Shown: positions 35,395 to 45,174, counted from the first letter of the stretch. The stretch: DNA of 64,000 nucleotides from Planctomycetota bacterium (GCA_016208685.1 JACQXM010000062.1:1-64000); one strand, 5' to 3'. The notes: a model not told the origin generated them from the letters alone. Numbers and translations are program-made.

Positions 35395-36512
35395 CCCAGA
35401 ACCTCCTCCAGTCGCGCCCGGACGCCCCGTTCGATCAGTTGGGCACATGCCTCGTAATCCTCCTCGGTGCCGCCTACGGGGTCGCCGACTTCCTGGTCCG
35501 GCAGAAGTAATTGTACGCGGTCGGCTACCTGGGGCACGAGGTCGATGACCGCGTCCCGGTGCGCGTCGGTCATGACGAAGACATGGTCGGCGAGACGAAC
35601 CTGCTCGGCCGTCAGGGCCGTGGAGGTATGACCCGAAATGTCGATGCCGCGGCGGGCGAGCACGGTAACGGCGTGCGGCGCCGCCCGACCCAGCCCGCCG
35701 GCCGTCCCCGCGGAAGAAACCAACACCCCGCGCGCCGGCAGCGATGACATATCGCAACCGAGCTTGTCCGCCGCCAGTTTGCCCGCCAGCCCCGCGGCCA
35801 TGGGGCTGCGGCAGGTGTTCCCCGTGCAAACGAGCAGGATACGCAGGGTTGCCAGGCGTTCGACGCTCCCCGCGTCGTAGACGCCGGGACGGACGACTTC
35901 ATAGGTCTGATCTTTCATGCGCACAATGGTGGACGGCCTGCTGTATTTGGTCCGCCCGGCGTCAATCAGGAAGTCGATCTTCCCGTCCAGGTCGCGAAGC
36001 ACTTCCTCGCCGGATTGCGGCGGCGGGTTGCCCGCCAGGTTGGCACTCGCCGCGACCACGGGTGCGGGCACGGCCCGAAGCAGGGCCTCCGCCACGGGAT
36101 CGTCCGGGCAACGCAACCCGATCATATGGTCATAGTACATGGCCTCGCAAGCCGACGGATCAACCTGGGACATGATGGGCGCCCGTCCGGGGTCGGGCAC
36201 GGGCAGGATGACGGTCAGGGGGCCGGGCCAGGCCTTGCGAATCAGCCGGCGGGCGACGGCATTGATCTCGGGCGCGAACCGCGCGGCATCAGCGCGAGCG
36301 CCGAGGTGCACGGTGAAGGCCTTCTCCGCGGCGCGACCCTTCACCTGGCGCAGGCGGTGCATGGCGGCGGACACATCCGCCCGCGCCGCCAGCCCGTAGA
36401 CGGTTTCCGTGGGGAACGCCACCAGTCCGCCGGAGGTCAGAATCTCGGCCGCCTGGCGCACCGCCTCCCGGAACTCTCCCCGGGGATCGACGTGCGCAAC
36501 TACCGTGGCCAT
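35391..36512 (-). CDS. Fusion of threonylcarbamoyl-AMP synthase and low-molecular-weight phosphatase
   Basis: A 373-residue fusion. Residues about 1-215 are a YrdC/Sua5-type domain (GGLVAFPTETVYGLAARAD, WPGPLTVILPVPD, VAASANLAGNPPP), which makes threonylcarbamoyl-AMP for the t6A tRNA modification. Residues about 222-373 are a low-molecular-weight protein tyrosine phosphatase with the CX5R loop LLVCTGNTCRSPMA and the acidic-loop aspartate in LLPDQEVGDPVGG. ATG 36512 has AAGGA 6 bases upstream. The two domains could be independent enzymes on one chain; the phosphatase may act on proteins or small phosphates. The link with rpiB by overlap is tight. Confidence 0.92.
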   Translation of the reverse strand: MATVVAHVDPRGEFREAVRQAAEILTSGGLVAFPTETVYGLAARADVSAAMHRLRQVKGRAAEKAFTVHLGARADAARFAPEINAVARRLIRKAWPGPLTVILPVPDPGRAPIMSQVDPSACEAMYYDHMIGLRCPDDPVAEALLRAVPAPVVAASANLAGNPPPQSGEEVLRDLDGKIDFLIDAGRTKYSRPSTIVRMKDQTYEVVRPGVYDAGSVERLATLRILLVCTGNTCRSPMAAGLAGKLAADKLGCDMSSLPARGVLVSSAGTAGGLGRAAPHAVTVLARRGIDISGHTSTALTAEQVRLADHVFVMTDAHRDAVIDLVPQVADRVQLLLPDQEVGDPVGGTEEDYEACAQLIERGVRARLEEVLG

Positions 36513-36733
36513 GTTCAGTCCTTGCCCGGGCCACGGTACGCCGAACCACGGGAGTGTCAAGGCACGCAGGGCTCGCAAGGTCCCGGGACCGGTTCACGAA
36601 GCCGCGCGCCCGCATTGGGGCCGGGGGAATTCGGCGGGGCGTCGGCTCGCGGGCACCGCCGGTTCCGGCGCCGCAGCAGGCGGTCAATGGTGTCATAATA
36701 TGGCACTTCGTTGTCGCAGCTACGGGCGGCGGG

Positions 36734-37438
36734 TCAGGGGCGGGTGAGCACGAATAAACGGCCCTGGATGGCCGACTCCTTGGATCCGGCGCAGGCGATC
36801 GCCGGCAGCAGCAACACCTGGAACCCGTGGGCCTCCGCCAGCGCCGCCACCCGATCCGCGACTCCACGAAACGGATCCGACAGCCACGCCGAGCCGCCGG
36901 GCGCCATGAGCGCTGCGATGCAGCGCAGGATCGGTTCATGGTCAACGAGCTGATAAAGAATGTCTGCCCCGAAGATGCGCTCCACGCGCCGCCCCACCGG
37001 GGGATGGTTCCAGTCGAGTAGCTCGAAGGCCGCCACCGGAGCATCGTTCAGCGCCGCGTTGTAGCGGGCGAACTCCAGGGGGATGGGCTCATAGTCCGTC
37101 GCGGTGATGTGCCAGCCTTTTCGAGCGGCGGCCAGCGACACCAGTCCCAGCCCGCAACCAAGCTCCAGGGCCGACCGGCCATGGCCATCCTCGCCGTTTA
37201 GAATGTGCTCGGCGAGCATCAGCGCGCCCGGCCACAACTCCACGCCGTACGGGGCGCGGTCCTCCTCGACGAAGCGTTGGGCGAAGTCCGGTTCATCGAG
37301 CAGTGCCGCGGCATCCTTGAGCCGCGCAATGCGGAACGGCAGGCCGGCGAAGCTGATGTTGCCGTGTTCCACGCTATGCCCGCGGAAATACGCGCGGCCG
37401 TCCTCCCAGGTGAACAGATCCGGTGCGGGCCCCATCAC
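36734..37438 (-). CDS. Class I SAM-dependent methyltransferase
   Basis: The 234-residue protein carries the SAM-binding motif ALELGCGLGLVSLAAARKG (about 89-107) and the acidic motif ATDYEP (about 112-117), with GADILYQ as motif IV near 156. Sequence order, including APYGVELWPGALMLAEHI ahead of motif I, fits the Methyltransf_16/METTL-type lysine methyltransferase-like group. The target is unknown. GTG 37438 and ATG 37435 are adjacent candidate starts. Confidence 0.82.
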   Translation of the reverse strand: MMGPAPDLFTWEDGRAYFRGHSVEHGNISFAGLPFRIARLKDAAALLDEPDFAQRFVEEDRAPYGVELWPGALMLAEHILNGEDGHGRSALELGCGLGLVSLAAARKGWHITATDYEPIPLEFARYNAALNDAPVAAFELLDWNHPPVGRRVERIFGADILYQLVDHEPILRCIAALMAPGGSAWLSDPFRGVADRVAALAEAHGFQVLLLPAIACAGSKESAIQGRLFVLTRP

Positions 37439-37497
37439 CCCAGGTTAGTCGGCGGAGATCGCCCGGACCAGTCCGCGCGACCGTCATGTCATCGCCG

Positions 37498-38346
37498 CTA
37501 TGGGGGCGCCGCAGCCCTCGCCGGAAGCAGGCCGGCCAGATAGGCCTCGTACTTGGCTTGCAGCGGACGGGTGTCGGCGCCGAAGGCGCGCTTGAAGGCC
37601 GTGGGGGCGTCGAGCCCCTGGTCCAGGTGGCGCAGGAAGGCATCAAAGGAGCCCCGGTACTTCCCCGCGTCGGCGTGAATGAGGAAGTGGCAGAGCGCCC
37701 AGGACTGGGCGTATTGAACCGCGCCGGCATCCTCGGCGGTGGTGTGGTTCCATTGCTCCCGGCTCAGCGCCAGCAGTTGATCCACGGTGAGCAGCTGCGA
37801 CTTCTCCCGTGCCGCGTGAAGGACTCGGCACCGCCACGCCGGAACCGCCCCCAGGACCAGCGCGCCCGCCTTCTCATCGAACACCCCGTCCTCGAAGTAC
37901 TGTGCCAGACCCTCGTTGGCCCACGCCGGTAGCCGCCCGCCAACGACCAGCGCCGCGAATTGATGGAAGCACTCGTGCTTGAGCGCCGCCTCGACGCCGG
38001 GGCCGTCGAAGGTGTACACCACGTCGTCGCCCTCGTGGAAGAGTCCTCGGGTGGCAAGGGCCAGCTTGTTCGTTCCGGCTCCATCGGTGAACGCCGCCAA
38101 GTACCCCTGGCGGTCGGAGAAGATCCGTAGTCCAGGTTTCCGCCGAACCACGCCGCGAAACCCTTGGAAGCGCCGGTTGTACTCCTGCCCGGCGGCGTCC
38201 ATCAGGGCCGCGAGCTGCATCACCCGCTCCCGGGGCAGGTCGCTTTCTACGAGGTAATACTTCGACTCGAACGTGCCCAGTCCGTGCCCGGCGGGCGGCG
38301 CGGCAGCGAGGGCCGCCGGAAACACGATCCATGCCATGCTATACAC
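37498..38346 (-). CDS. Secreted DUF1570-like protein with HExxH zinc motif
   Basis: A 282-residue protein with a short signal peptide (about 1-18) and the gluzincin-like pair HECFHQFAAL (about 124) and LPAWANEGLAQYFED (about 139), where the second glutamate is the usual third metal ligand. This is the DUF1570 / peptidase MA-like arrangement common in planctomycetes. A proteolytic function is plausible but unproven. The next gene upstream on the same strand (38374) encodes a divergent relative with the same motif pair, so the two probably arose by duplication. Confidence 0.75.
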   Translation of the reverse strand: MYSMAWIVFPAALAAAPPAGHGLGTFESKYYLVESDLPRERVMQLAALMDAAGQEYNRRFQGFRGVVRRKPGLRIFSDRQGYLAAFTDGAGTNKLALATRGLFHEGDDVVYTFDGPGVEAALKHECFHQFAALVVGGRLPAWANEGLAQYFEDGVFDEKAGALVLGAVPAWRCRVLHAAREKSQLLTVDQLLALSREQWNHTTAEDAGAVQYAQSWALCHFLIHADAGKYRGSFDAFLRHLDQGLDAPTAFKRAFGADTRPLQAKYEAYLAGLLPARAAAPP

Positions 38347-38373
38347 CGGCTCCTCGCCTTTTCTGCGCGGGTG

Positions 38374-39294
38374 TCAACGGTTCACGAAGGCCAGCCACGG
38401 CTCCACCAGGCGCTCGAGCAGTTCCGGCGTGAAGTGCCGGCGGGTGATGCTCGCGACTTCATCCGCTCCGCGCGCCTGGGCCAGTTCCCGCAGATACGCC
38501 TGGAGGTGCGCCTGGCCCCCCGGGTCGCTCAGCATATAGGCGACGAGGGTGTAGGCCTCGGCGTAATTCAGCGCCACGCGCTCGCACGGCAGACCGGGCA
38601 CCTCCTCCTTGTTGTAGAACTCGACCGCGTCGGCCAGCAACACCTCCTCGAACGGCACCAGGCGCCTGGCTTCGGCGGCGCGGCGGACCACGGTGATGAG
38701 GTCGCTTCGCCGGCGTCCGAGGGCGAGTCCTTGCGGCGTGGGCCGGGCGGTGCCGTAGTGAGTGGCCAATCCCTCGTTCACCCAGGGGGGCGCCAGTGGG
38801 ACGTGCCGCTGCACGAACTGATGAAACGCCTCGTGGAACAGCACTTCGTAAGTTTCCGCGGAGTCGGGATCGTCGCGCACTACCAGCAGACCGGCGGAGG
38901 GCACGAAAAGGCCGCGCGTGTGTTCGACGCGGTTGCCAAAGTAGGCAGCGGCGAACTCGTTGTACTGCGCTTCCGTCGCCAGGATGACGACTCGGAAGCG
39001 GTCGTCGGAATCGGGCGCGTCTGCGAGGGTGGAGCGGCGGCGCGCAGCGCTAGGCTCCAGCAGTTCGGCGAAGCCCTCGGCGTACTGCCCGTAGACGAAC
39101 TCCAGACACCGGCCATACTCCGCGAGCCTCACGTCGTCGATGCTGCCCGCCAGCCCGTAGTGGGGCGTTTTGAGTCGAACGTTCAAATCCGCCAAATCCT
39201 GGAACAGGTTGCGATCCTGAGCCCGGGCGCCGGCCGCCAGCGCGAGGCTCAAGGCCCAACCCGTCAGCATCGGGAGGCGTGCCCGGGCGCTCAT
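38374..39294 (-). CDS. Secreted DUF1570-like protein, second copy
   Basis: From ATG 39294 the protein has 306 residues with a signal peptide (about 1-25, GARA). It holds HEAFHQFVQRHV (about 155) and PPWVNEGLATHYG (about 170), the same HExxH...NEG arrangement as the neighbour at 37498-38346, in a similar overall alpha-rich frame. ATGs at 39315 and 39318 are alternatives. The start-to-start distance to the divergent TPR membrane protein is 216 bases. Likely a periplasmic or extracellular metalloprotease-like protein. Confidence 0.75.
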   Translation of the reverse strand: MSARARLPMLTGWALSLALAAGARAQDRNLFQDLADLNVRLKTPHYGLAGSIDDVRLAEYGRCLEFVYGQYAEGFAELLEPSAARRRSTLADAPDSDDRFRVVILATEAQYNEFAAAYFGNRVEHTRGLFVPSAGLLVVRDDPDSAETYEVLFHEAFHQFVQRHVPLAPPWVNEGLATHYGTARPTPQGLALGRRRSDLITVVRRAAEARRLVPFEEVLLADAVEFYNKEEVPGLPCERVALNYAEAYTLVAYMLSDPGGQAHLQAYLRELAQARGADEVASITRRHFTPELLERLVEPWLAFVNR

Positions 39295-39510
39295 GAAAAC
39301 GGATCGGGATCGCATCATCAGGGTGTTTCCCGTTTGCTCTCGCTCGCCGCGTGCAGCGCGAGCTCCGCATCCACACTGTCGAGCCGCTCTCCACAATGGG
39401 CGCGGCGAACGGCCGGCAAGAGAGTCGATCAACCGGCGAAAGCCCCCGGCGGCCTGTAAGGGCTCGGTGGGGGCACGTATGATGATATCGGCGATGGAGA
39501 CGAAGTCCAC

Positions 39511-41601
39511 GTGATTGAGCCCGGGGCAGCGGCGCGGAGCCATCGGCGGGCGGAACTGGTTGCCGCCCTGGCCGCGATAGTCTGCTACGCCAACATCCTG
39601 CCCAACGACTACTGCGACGACGGCGTACCCATCGTGGCGGAAAACCCGCTGGTGTACGAACCCGGGCGCTGGCTGGACATCTGGACCACGGACTACTGGT
39701 ACCAGGCGAAGGAGGCGACGCCGACGCGCGACCTGCTGTACCGCCCCGTGGCCCTTGTCACTTACCGGCTGGTGCACGAGGCGGCGGGCGGTGCGGCCTT
39801 CGCCCAGCTCCTCACCAACCTCCTGCTGCACGCGATACTCAGCGCCCTGGTGGCGCGCCTGGGTCGGCATCTGACGGACAGTGGGACGGTGGCGCTGACG
39901 GCCGGGGTTCTGTTCGCGGTCCTGCCCATTCACAGCGAGGTGGTCGCCAACGTGGTGGGGCGCGCCGACCTGCTGGCGAGCCTGGGCACGCTGCTGGCAC
40001 TGCTGTGTCAGCGCCGCGTCTCGGCGGCGGCGACGAGGGGGGCGTCCGTGCGCTGGCAGATCGCGGCGGCCGGCGCAGCCTTCGTGGCCCTGGGCGCCAA
40101 GGAAAACGGCGCGGCGGTAGCGGCTCTTGTTCCCGTGTTCCATCTTTACTGGACGAGGTTGGCGCCGCAACGGCACGAATTGGGGCGAAGTCGTCCCTTG
40201 CCTTCCCTGCTGACGCTCGTCTCGCTGCTCGTTCCCCTGGGCGTATATCTGGCACTCCGCTATCACGCCCTGGAAGGCCAGTTGGTGCAGAAACCGGCGC
40301 TTACCAAAACGGTGAACGTGCTCGTGGACGCCCCGGCGTGGCAGCACGTGCTGGGCGTCCTGCAACTCTGGGGCATGTACTGGTGGAAGACGCTCTGGCC
40401 CGCGGTGCTGTCGGTCAACTACTCGATCAACGCCGTGCGGCTGGCGACCGAGCCTGCCGATCCGCTGGTGTTGCTGGGCGTGGCGGCGTGCGGACTGCTC
40501 GCCGCGGCGTCCGTTGTCGCCTGGCGGCGGTCGGCGCCGTCGACGGCGCTGTTGGCCATAGCGCTCCTCATCAGCTACGCCCCCACGGCCAACGCCCTGG
40601 TGTTGATCCAGGTGTTCTTCGCGGAGCGCAACTGGTACCTGCCTTCGCTATGGTGGACGCTGCTCGCGGGAGCGGCGCTGGCGCGGGTCGCCCGGCGGCC
40701 GGCGGGGATCGCGGTGCTCCTGCTGGTGGCGGCGGGCATGAGCGCCCGGTGCTGGATTCGCAGTGGGGAATGGCGGAACAACCTGACCCTCTACGCCGCG
40801 GCGTATCGGGATCATCCGCAGGGTGTTGGTGCCCTGCGGCTCTACGGGCAGGAGTTGGTTGGTGTCGGCGACCTGAGGGGCGGCATCGAGCTGCTGCGTC
40901 GCGCCGTGGAGATCGACCTGGGATTCACCGACGCCCATCGTTCACTGGGTGTGGCGTACCTGCTTGCCGGTGAGGCTGGCGCTGCCGTGCGTCATTTGCA
41001 GCTCGCTGACATGCAGGTTCCGGGCCATCCGCCGACGCGCGCCGCCCTGAGCGACGCCCGGGCGCGGCTGGCGGAGGCGCAGGGTCGGCACCTGGCGGAA
41101 CTGAAAACCCAGACCGACGCCGACCCCTCCAACGTCCGCGCCGCGATCGCCTGGGCGCGGGGGCTGCGGGAATCGGGACAGGTGGAGGAAGCCCTCGCGG
41201 CGTTTCGCGCCGGCGAATCGACGTTCGCGTCCGACGCTGACTGGCAATACGAATTCGCCGTCACGCTGGTGTACGGCAACCACCTCGACGCCGCCCTGGA
41301 GCGATACGCCGTATGTCTGTCACTTAATCCCGACGCGCCGGAACGGCTGGTGGAGGCCGCCATGCTGCTGCTGGAGCGCCGTCGCGGCGACGACCTGGAT
41401 CGCGCCTGGGACCTTGCCCAGCGCGCCGACAGGCTGGCGCCTGAGTCGCCACAGGTGATGGTATGCCGGGCCGAGATTCTCGCCCTGCGCGGGGACATCG
41501 CCGGCGCTATCGCCCTGTACCGCGCCGCCCTGGAACGCACGCCATCCGATCAGCCGCAGCGCGGGGCCTGGGAGCAGCGCGCTCGGGCGCTGGGCAATTG
41601 A
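39511..41601 (+). CDS. TMTC-like membrane protein with TPR repeats
   Basis: The 696-residue product has about 10-11 membrane helices in residues 15-415 and TPR repeats after about 450. LPNDYCDDGVPIVAENPLV near 30 and VLPIHSEVVANVVGRADLLA near 145 are the signatures of the DUF1736/TMTC group, a GT-C-type fold related to protein O-mannosyltransferases. In animals TMTC proteins mannosylate cadherins; bacterial members are uncharacterised, so a role in protein or lipid glycosylation is only inferred. TPRs (HRSLGVAYLLAGEAGAAVRH and several others) would lie on the outer face. The start is GTG 39511 with GGAG upstream. Confidence 0.82.
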   Translation: MIEPGAAARSHRRAELVAALAAIVCYANILPNDYCDDGVPIVAENPLVYEPGRWLDIWTTDYWYQAKEATPTRDLLYRPVALVTYRLVHEAAGGAAFAQLLTNLLLHAILSALVARLGRHLTDSGTVALTAGVLFAVLPIHSEVVANVVGRADLLASLGTLLALLCQRRVSAAATRGASVRWQIAAAGAAFVALGAKENGAAVAALVPVFHLYWTRLAPQRHELGRSRPLPSLLTLVSLLVPLGVYLALRYHALEGQLVQKPALTKTVNVLVDAPAWQHVLGVLQLWGMYWWKTLWPAVLSVNYSINAVRLATEPADPLVLLGVAACGLLAAASVVAWRRSAPSTALLAIALLISYAPTANALVLIQVFFAERNWYLPSLWWTLLAGAALARVARRPAGIAVLLLVAAGMSARCWIRSGEWRNNLTLYAAAYRDHPQGVGALRLYGQELVGVGDLRGGIELLRRAVEIDLGFTDAHRSLGVAYLLAGEAGAAVRHLQLADMQVPGHPPTRAALSDARARLAEAQGRHLAELKTQTDADPSNVRAAIAWARGLRESGQVEEALAAFRAGESTFASDADWQYEFAVTLVYGNHLDAALERYAVCLSLNPDAPERLVEAAMLLLERRRGDDLDRAWDLAQRADRLAPESPQVMVCRAEILALRGDIAGAIALYRAALERTPSDQPQRGAWEQRARALGN

Positions 41602-41768
41602 TTCGTGTCGCGCCGCAGCGCCACCATCCCGACCGCCGGTGGTCGGCCCTGGCGCGGGCTTTATAATGCCGGGGAACCGCCCGTAAACGATGCTATCCGC
41701 GCCAGGCCCTTTGCCGCGTGGTTTCGGGCGTTCGAGTCGCTCATCGGCCCAATGCCGGCGGAGGCACC

Positions 41769-42281
41769 GTGTTGGAACAGTTCGCCATCGTGCATACATC
41801 CTGGGGCGCCTTCGGCATGGTGGTTCGCGGGCGCCGGCTGGTCGCCACGTTTCTACCCCAGACGGAAGGCGATTTGCGGAAGACGATTCGCTCGCGCTGC
41901 CCGGACGCCATCGAGAACGCGGACGTTCTCCGCGGGTTCCAGGGTCAGGTGTTGCGATACTTCGAGGGGGCGCGGGTGCGATTCGACGTGGAGGTGGACC
42001 TCGAGGCTCTGCCGGCGTTCCGCCGTCGCGTGTTGCAGGCGTGCCGCGGAATCCCGCATGGTCGGACGGCCTCCTACGGCGACCTGGCACGGGCCGTGGG
42101 TAAGCCGGGTGCCGCCCGCGCCGTGGGCGGAGCCATGGCGAGCAATCCCCTACCCCTGGTGATTCCCTGTCACCGCGTGCTGCGCTCGGACGACTCCATC
42201 GGCGGCTTCTCCTCGCCCAGCGGCATCCGCGAAAAGGCGCGCATGCTGTCGCTCGAAGGCGTGCTCCCCGCGGCGCCGTAG
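41769..42281 (+). CDS. ogt: Methylated-DNA-protein-cysteine methyltransferase
   Basis: A 170-residue suicide repair protein that removes methyl groups from O6-methylguanine. The acceptor Cys134 lies in VIPCHRVLRS, and GIPHGRTASYGDLARAVG (94-111) is the DNA-binding helix-turn-helix with its arginine finger. GTG 41769 is chosen for GGAGG 5 bases upstream; a TATAAT lies at 41662-41667. It lacks the Ada N-terminal zinc domain, so it is not a regulator. The convergent VOC gene begins 14 bases beyond. Confidence 0.94.
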   Translation: MLEQFAIVHTSWGAFGMVVRGRRLVATFLPQTEGDLRKTIRSRCPDAIENADVLRGFQGQVLRYFEGARVRFDVEVDLEALPAFRRRVLQACRGIPHGRTASYGDLARAVGKPGAARAVGGAMASNPLPLVIPCHRVLRSDDSIGGFSSPSGIREKARMLSLEGVLPAAP

Positions 42282-42294
42282 GGGGCGGGGGAAC

Positions 42295-42702
42295 TCACGA
42301 CGACCCGCGATACGTCGTCGCGCGATCCACGAAGCAGAGCTTGTTCCCGAACGGATCGTGCACGTAGAACGACCGTTCGCCCCAGGGCCGGCGGGCGATC
42401 TTCCCCGCCGGATCCCCATGCACTTCGCCGGCGGCAAGCGTGGCTCCCGCGCGCTTACAGGCGGCATAGACGCCCTCCAGGTCGTCAACGGCGAAGTAGA
42501 GCCACTCCGGGTTGGGCGAGGGTTTGTAGCCGTCGCCGTCGGAACGGGGATCGAAGCAAGCGAGGATCGTGCCGTCGCAATCGAAGTAGTGTCGGCCCTC
42601 CGAGACACGCTGGCCGGGGAACCCCAACACCTTCCCATAGAACTTCGAGGCACGCTCGATGTCGGAAACGGGAAGAATGACGCGGAAAAGACTGGGTTTC
42701 AT
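42295..42702 (-). CDS. VOC family protein (glyoxalase/bleomycin-resistance fold)
   Basis: A 135-residue single VOC module pair: LFRVILPVSDIERASKFYGK at the N-terminus and the second half beginning PEWLYFAVDDLEGVYAACK, with the closing SFYVHDPFGNKLCFVD motif. Metal ligands are not certain. The family includes glyoxalases, dioxygenases and drug-binding proteins; the role here is unknown. ATG 42702 with CGGAG upstream is preferred over an upstream frame extension of 24 residues. Confidence 0.82.
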   Translation of the reverse strand: MKPSLFRVILPVSDIERASKFYGKVLGFPGQRVSEGRHYFDCDGTILACFDPRSDGDGYKPSPNPEWLYFAVDDLEGVYAACKRAGATLAAGEVHGDPAGKIARRPWGERSFYVHDPFGNKLCFVDRATTYRGSS

Positions 42703-42866
42703 GCGAAACTCCGTGGTCAGATTGGTTACCTGAGGGCGGCGCTGCGGGCGCGCTCCATCTAGCGGGAGATCCAATTACGGCCCCGCCGCCGGCGTGCCCG
42801 CTTGTTACACACCGCCCGGCGGTCAACGCCGAGTGGCACGGGCGGGGCGAAGGAGACGCCTCGATG

Positions 42867-44039
42867 CTACGCCTTCCGCAGGGCCTCGATCAAGCGCACG
42901 CGCGAGGCCCGCAGCGCCGGCGCCAGGGAGCCCGCCACACCCACCACGACGGCCACCGACAGCGCCGTGATCATCACCTGGGGCGTGGCCTTGGACTCAT
43001 ACGCCAGCACTGTCCATGTCTGATCGGAGAGGTAATCTTGCCGCGAACCATCCACCAACTGCCCCGCCAGCAGCCCCAGGCCGCAGGCGGTCACGCACAC
43101 CAGCAGGGCCTCGATGACGAAGGCCGTCACCACGGCGGCCCGGGAGAAGCCGATGGTACGCAGCATGGCGATCTCCCGCCGCCGGCCGTCCACGGCGCTG
43201 TACATGGTGTTGGCAACCGCAAAGACGGCGCCGATGGCCATGATGACCACCAGCACAGTGGTGAGGAAGACGATCTGGCGGCTGGTGGTCGCCAGGTCAT
43301 CGTAATAGGCGGGTTCGGACTTGGCCTGGAGTTTGACCGTGGGACCGTTGATGTACTCGATGGCGGCGGGCACGGCCCCCGGCGATTCCATGCGGAGCAA
43401 CGCGCTGGTCACCAGCGGGCGGACGTAGACATCGGAGATGATGGTGCGCGGGGCCCAGATTTCGCTCTCCAGCGCCCCGCCTTTGGCGGTGAACACGCCC
43501 ACCACCCTGAAGGTGCGGTTGGACAGCCGCCCCAGGTCCAGTGAGCCGCCGATGTGCAGGTTGGCGTAGCGCTCCTGCGCCGCGCGGCCCACAATCACCT
43601 CCGGCGCGCCCTGCGTGAAGCGTCTTCCTTCGACGAGCTCGATGCCCTCGTGTACGTCGAAGGCCGCGTCATCCACGCCGCGAACCCCCACGTTGGCGGT
43701 GAAGCCCTCCGGCTCGCGCCGCGGGATGGAGCTCTGTACGCACAACTCCTGGCTCATCAGGAGTTGACCGTCAGCGCTGCGGGCCACGCGCGGAGTCTGA
43801 ACCACGCGGCCGACCTCCTCCGGCGTGAGCAGGCTGGTGCTCTCCGCCGTGGCACCCGGCGTCAGGACAATGACGTTCCTCCCCGAACCGCTGGCAGCCA
43901 GCGAGCCGTGCATGCCCGCGGCGAAGGAGAGCAGCACGGTGAGCACCAGCACTAACACGGAAACTACGGTGAGCGTGAGCACCGTGCTCAGCTTGCGCAC
44001 CAGCAGGTTGCGGAAGTTGTAGGTAAGGGGCAGGATCAC
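42867..44039 (-). CDS. FtsX/MacB-type ABC permease, type B second copy
   Basis: The 390-residue permease has the MacB layout: one N-terminal membrane helix (about 18-45), a large periplasmic domain (about 48-265), and three C-terminal helices with MLRTIGFSRAAVVTAFVIEAL as the coupling segment. It is closely related to the 45242-46426 protein (shared MxLPxxYxxRNLLVRK start), so it belongs to the second of two permease pairs. It would export a lipid, lipoprotein or peptide with the ATPase at 47749-48483. Its partner in the second pair is broken, so it may now work with the first pair or be redundant. Confidence 0.87.
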   Translation of the reverse strand: MILPLTYNFRNLLVRKLSTVLTLTVVSVLVLVLTVLLSFAAGMHGSLAASGSGRNVIVLTPGATAESTSLLTPEEVGRVVQTPRVARSADGQLLMSQELCVQSSIPRREPEGFTANVGVRGVDDAAFDVHEGIELVEGRRFTQGAPEVIVGRAAQERYANLHIGGSLDLGRLSNRTFRVVGVFTAKGGALESEIWAPRTIISDVYVRPLVTSALLRMESPGAVPAAIEYINGPTVKLQAKSEPAYYDDLATTSRQIVFLTTVLVVIMAIGAVFAVANTMYSAVDGRRREIAMLRTIGFSRAAVVTAFVIEALLVCVTACGLGLLAGQLVDGSRQDYLSDQTWTVLAYESKATPQVMITALSVAVVVGVAGSLAPALRASRVRLIEALRKA

Positions 44040-44104
44040 GGGCGACCTCGGGTATCAGCCTTCTGCACTTCACGGACCAAAAACGCGCCTGGGCTATTCG
44101 CCGT

Positions 44105-44139
44105 CATTTCGCATTCCGAATTCCGCATTCGCCATTCCG
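44105..44139 (+). repeat. Five heptamers of the CATTCCA family
   Basis: CATTTCG, CATTCCG, AATTCCG, CATTCGC, CATTCCG in tandem, placed between the broken permease and the last permease. The best array of this family is at 60433-60488. Confidence 0.7.
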
Positions 44140-44165
44140 CGGTCGCGGCCAGATGCCGCGCGGTG

Positions 44166-45174
44166 TCACTCCATGTTCCGCAGGGCGGCAATGACCGTCA
44201 GCCGCAGCCCGTGCCACGAAGGCCAGAACGCCGCGACGGCCCCGATGAGCAGCGAGACGCCCAGGGCATGCACACAGACCACGGGGTCGATGTCGAGGTG
44301 CATGATGAGGGGAACGGTGTAATTCCGCAGCGGCGTGTGCATGAAGGCGACGTAGGGAATCAGCGCCCCCACCAGCCCGCCCGCCAGACACAGCGCCAGC
44401 CCTTCCGCCTGGATCATCCCCACCACCAGCCAGTTGCCCAAGCCCACCGACTTGAGTCTTGGTGGCGTCGGGGGCATTGGCGAACAGCTCGTCGATGGCT
44501 CCGCGAACGTAGTTCATATCCGCAGCCGAGGCGCATTTCACGAACAGGAACCCGATGATGTCGTCGTCGAATCCGGCCTTCTTAAACTCCTCATAGACGT
44601 AATCGCGCCGGCACCAGAGGGTAATGGCGTCGGTGCTTTTCTCCGCCAGCGAGATCACATGGAACTCCAGCGGACGGTAAGGGGGCAGCGACGGCATCAT
44701 GGTGACGCGATTGCCGACCTTCCAGCCCAGTTTGGCGGCCGTACCCTTGCCCACCACCATCGCCTGACGGTCGCGATGCCAGGCGTCGATCTCTGCCTGC
44801 GTAAGCTGGTGTTCGGGGAAGGTAGGAACAAAGGTGTCGGCCTCCAGGGCGATGGTAGACAGCGGGGTCGGATTGTCGGGCATCTTCCCGCCGATCCATC
44901 GCAGGCCGGCGACGGAGACGATCCGCCGGCGCTCAGGGTCGAGCGCGCGTATCTTGGCCACGTAGGACGTGGGAAGCGGATTGATGATCGAGGCCTTGTG
45001 GGTCACGGCCAGCCGCAGTTGCTTGGCGGAGTTGTCCAGGAACTTGTCGATGCCATCGACGGTCGCGGTGGAGAGCACGTAGATGGTGATGGGGAAGGCG
45101 ACCGCAGCGCAGGTCAGGCCGGTGCGCAGCAGGTTGCGCGTCAGGTTGCGATAAAGGTAGAGCACGCGAAGCAT
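44166..45174 (-). pseudogene. Broken FtsX/MacB-type permease (type A second copy)
   Basis: From ATG 45174 the first 230 or so codons match the permease at 46492-47661 (MLRVLYLYRNLTRNLLRTGL start, periplasmic domain with GWKVGNRVTMM, the ANAPDATKT segment). At about 44460 the frame fails: ANAPDATKT is followed at once, in another frame, by KSVGLGNWLVVGMIQAEGLA, which corresponds to the stretch some 53 residues further on in the intact paralogue. Roughly 160 bases, including the second membrane helix and the coupling motif, are missing, with AAG at both edges of the join. The remainder reads on to 44166 in the shifted frame with two good helices. Natural decay is likely, but an assembly error cannot be excluded. 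Confidence 0.82.
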
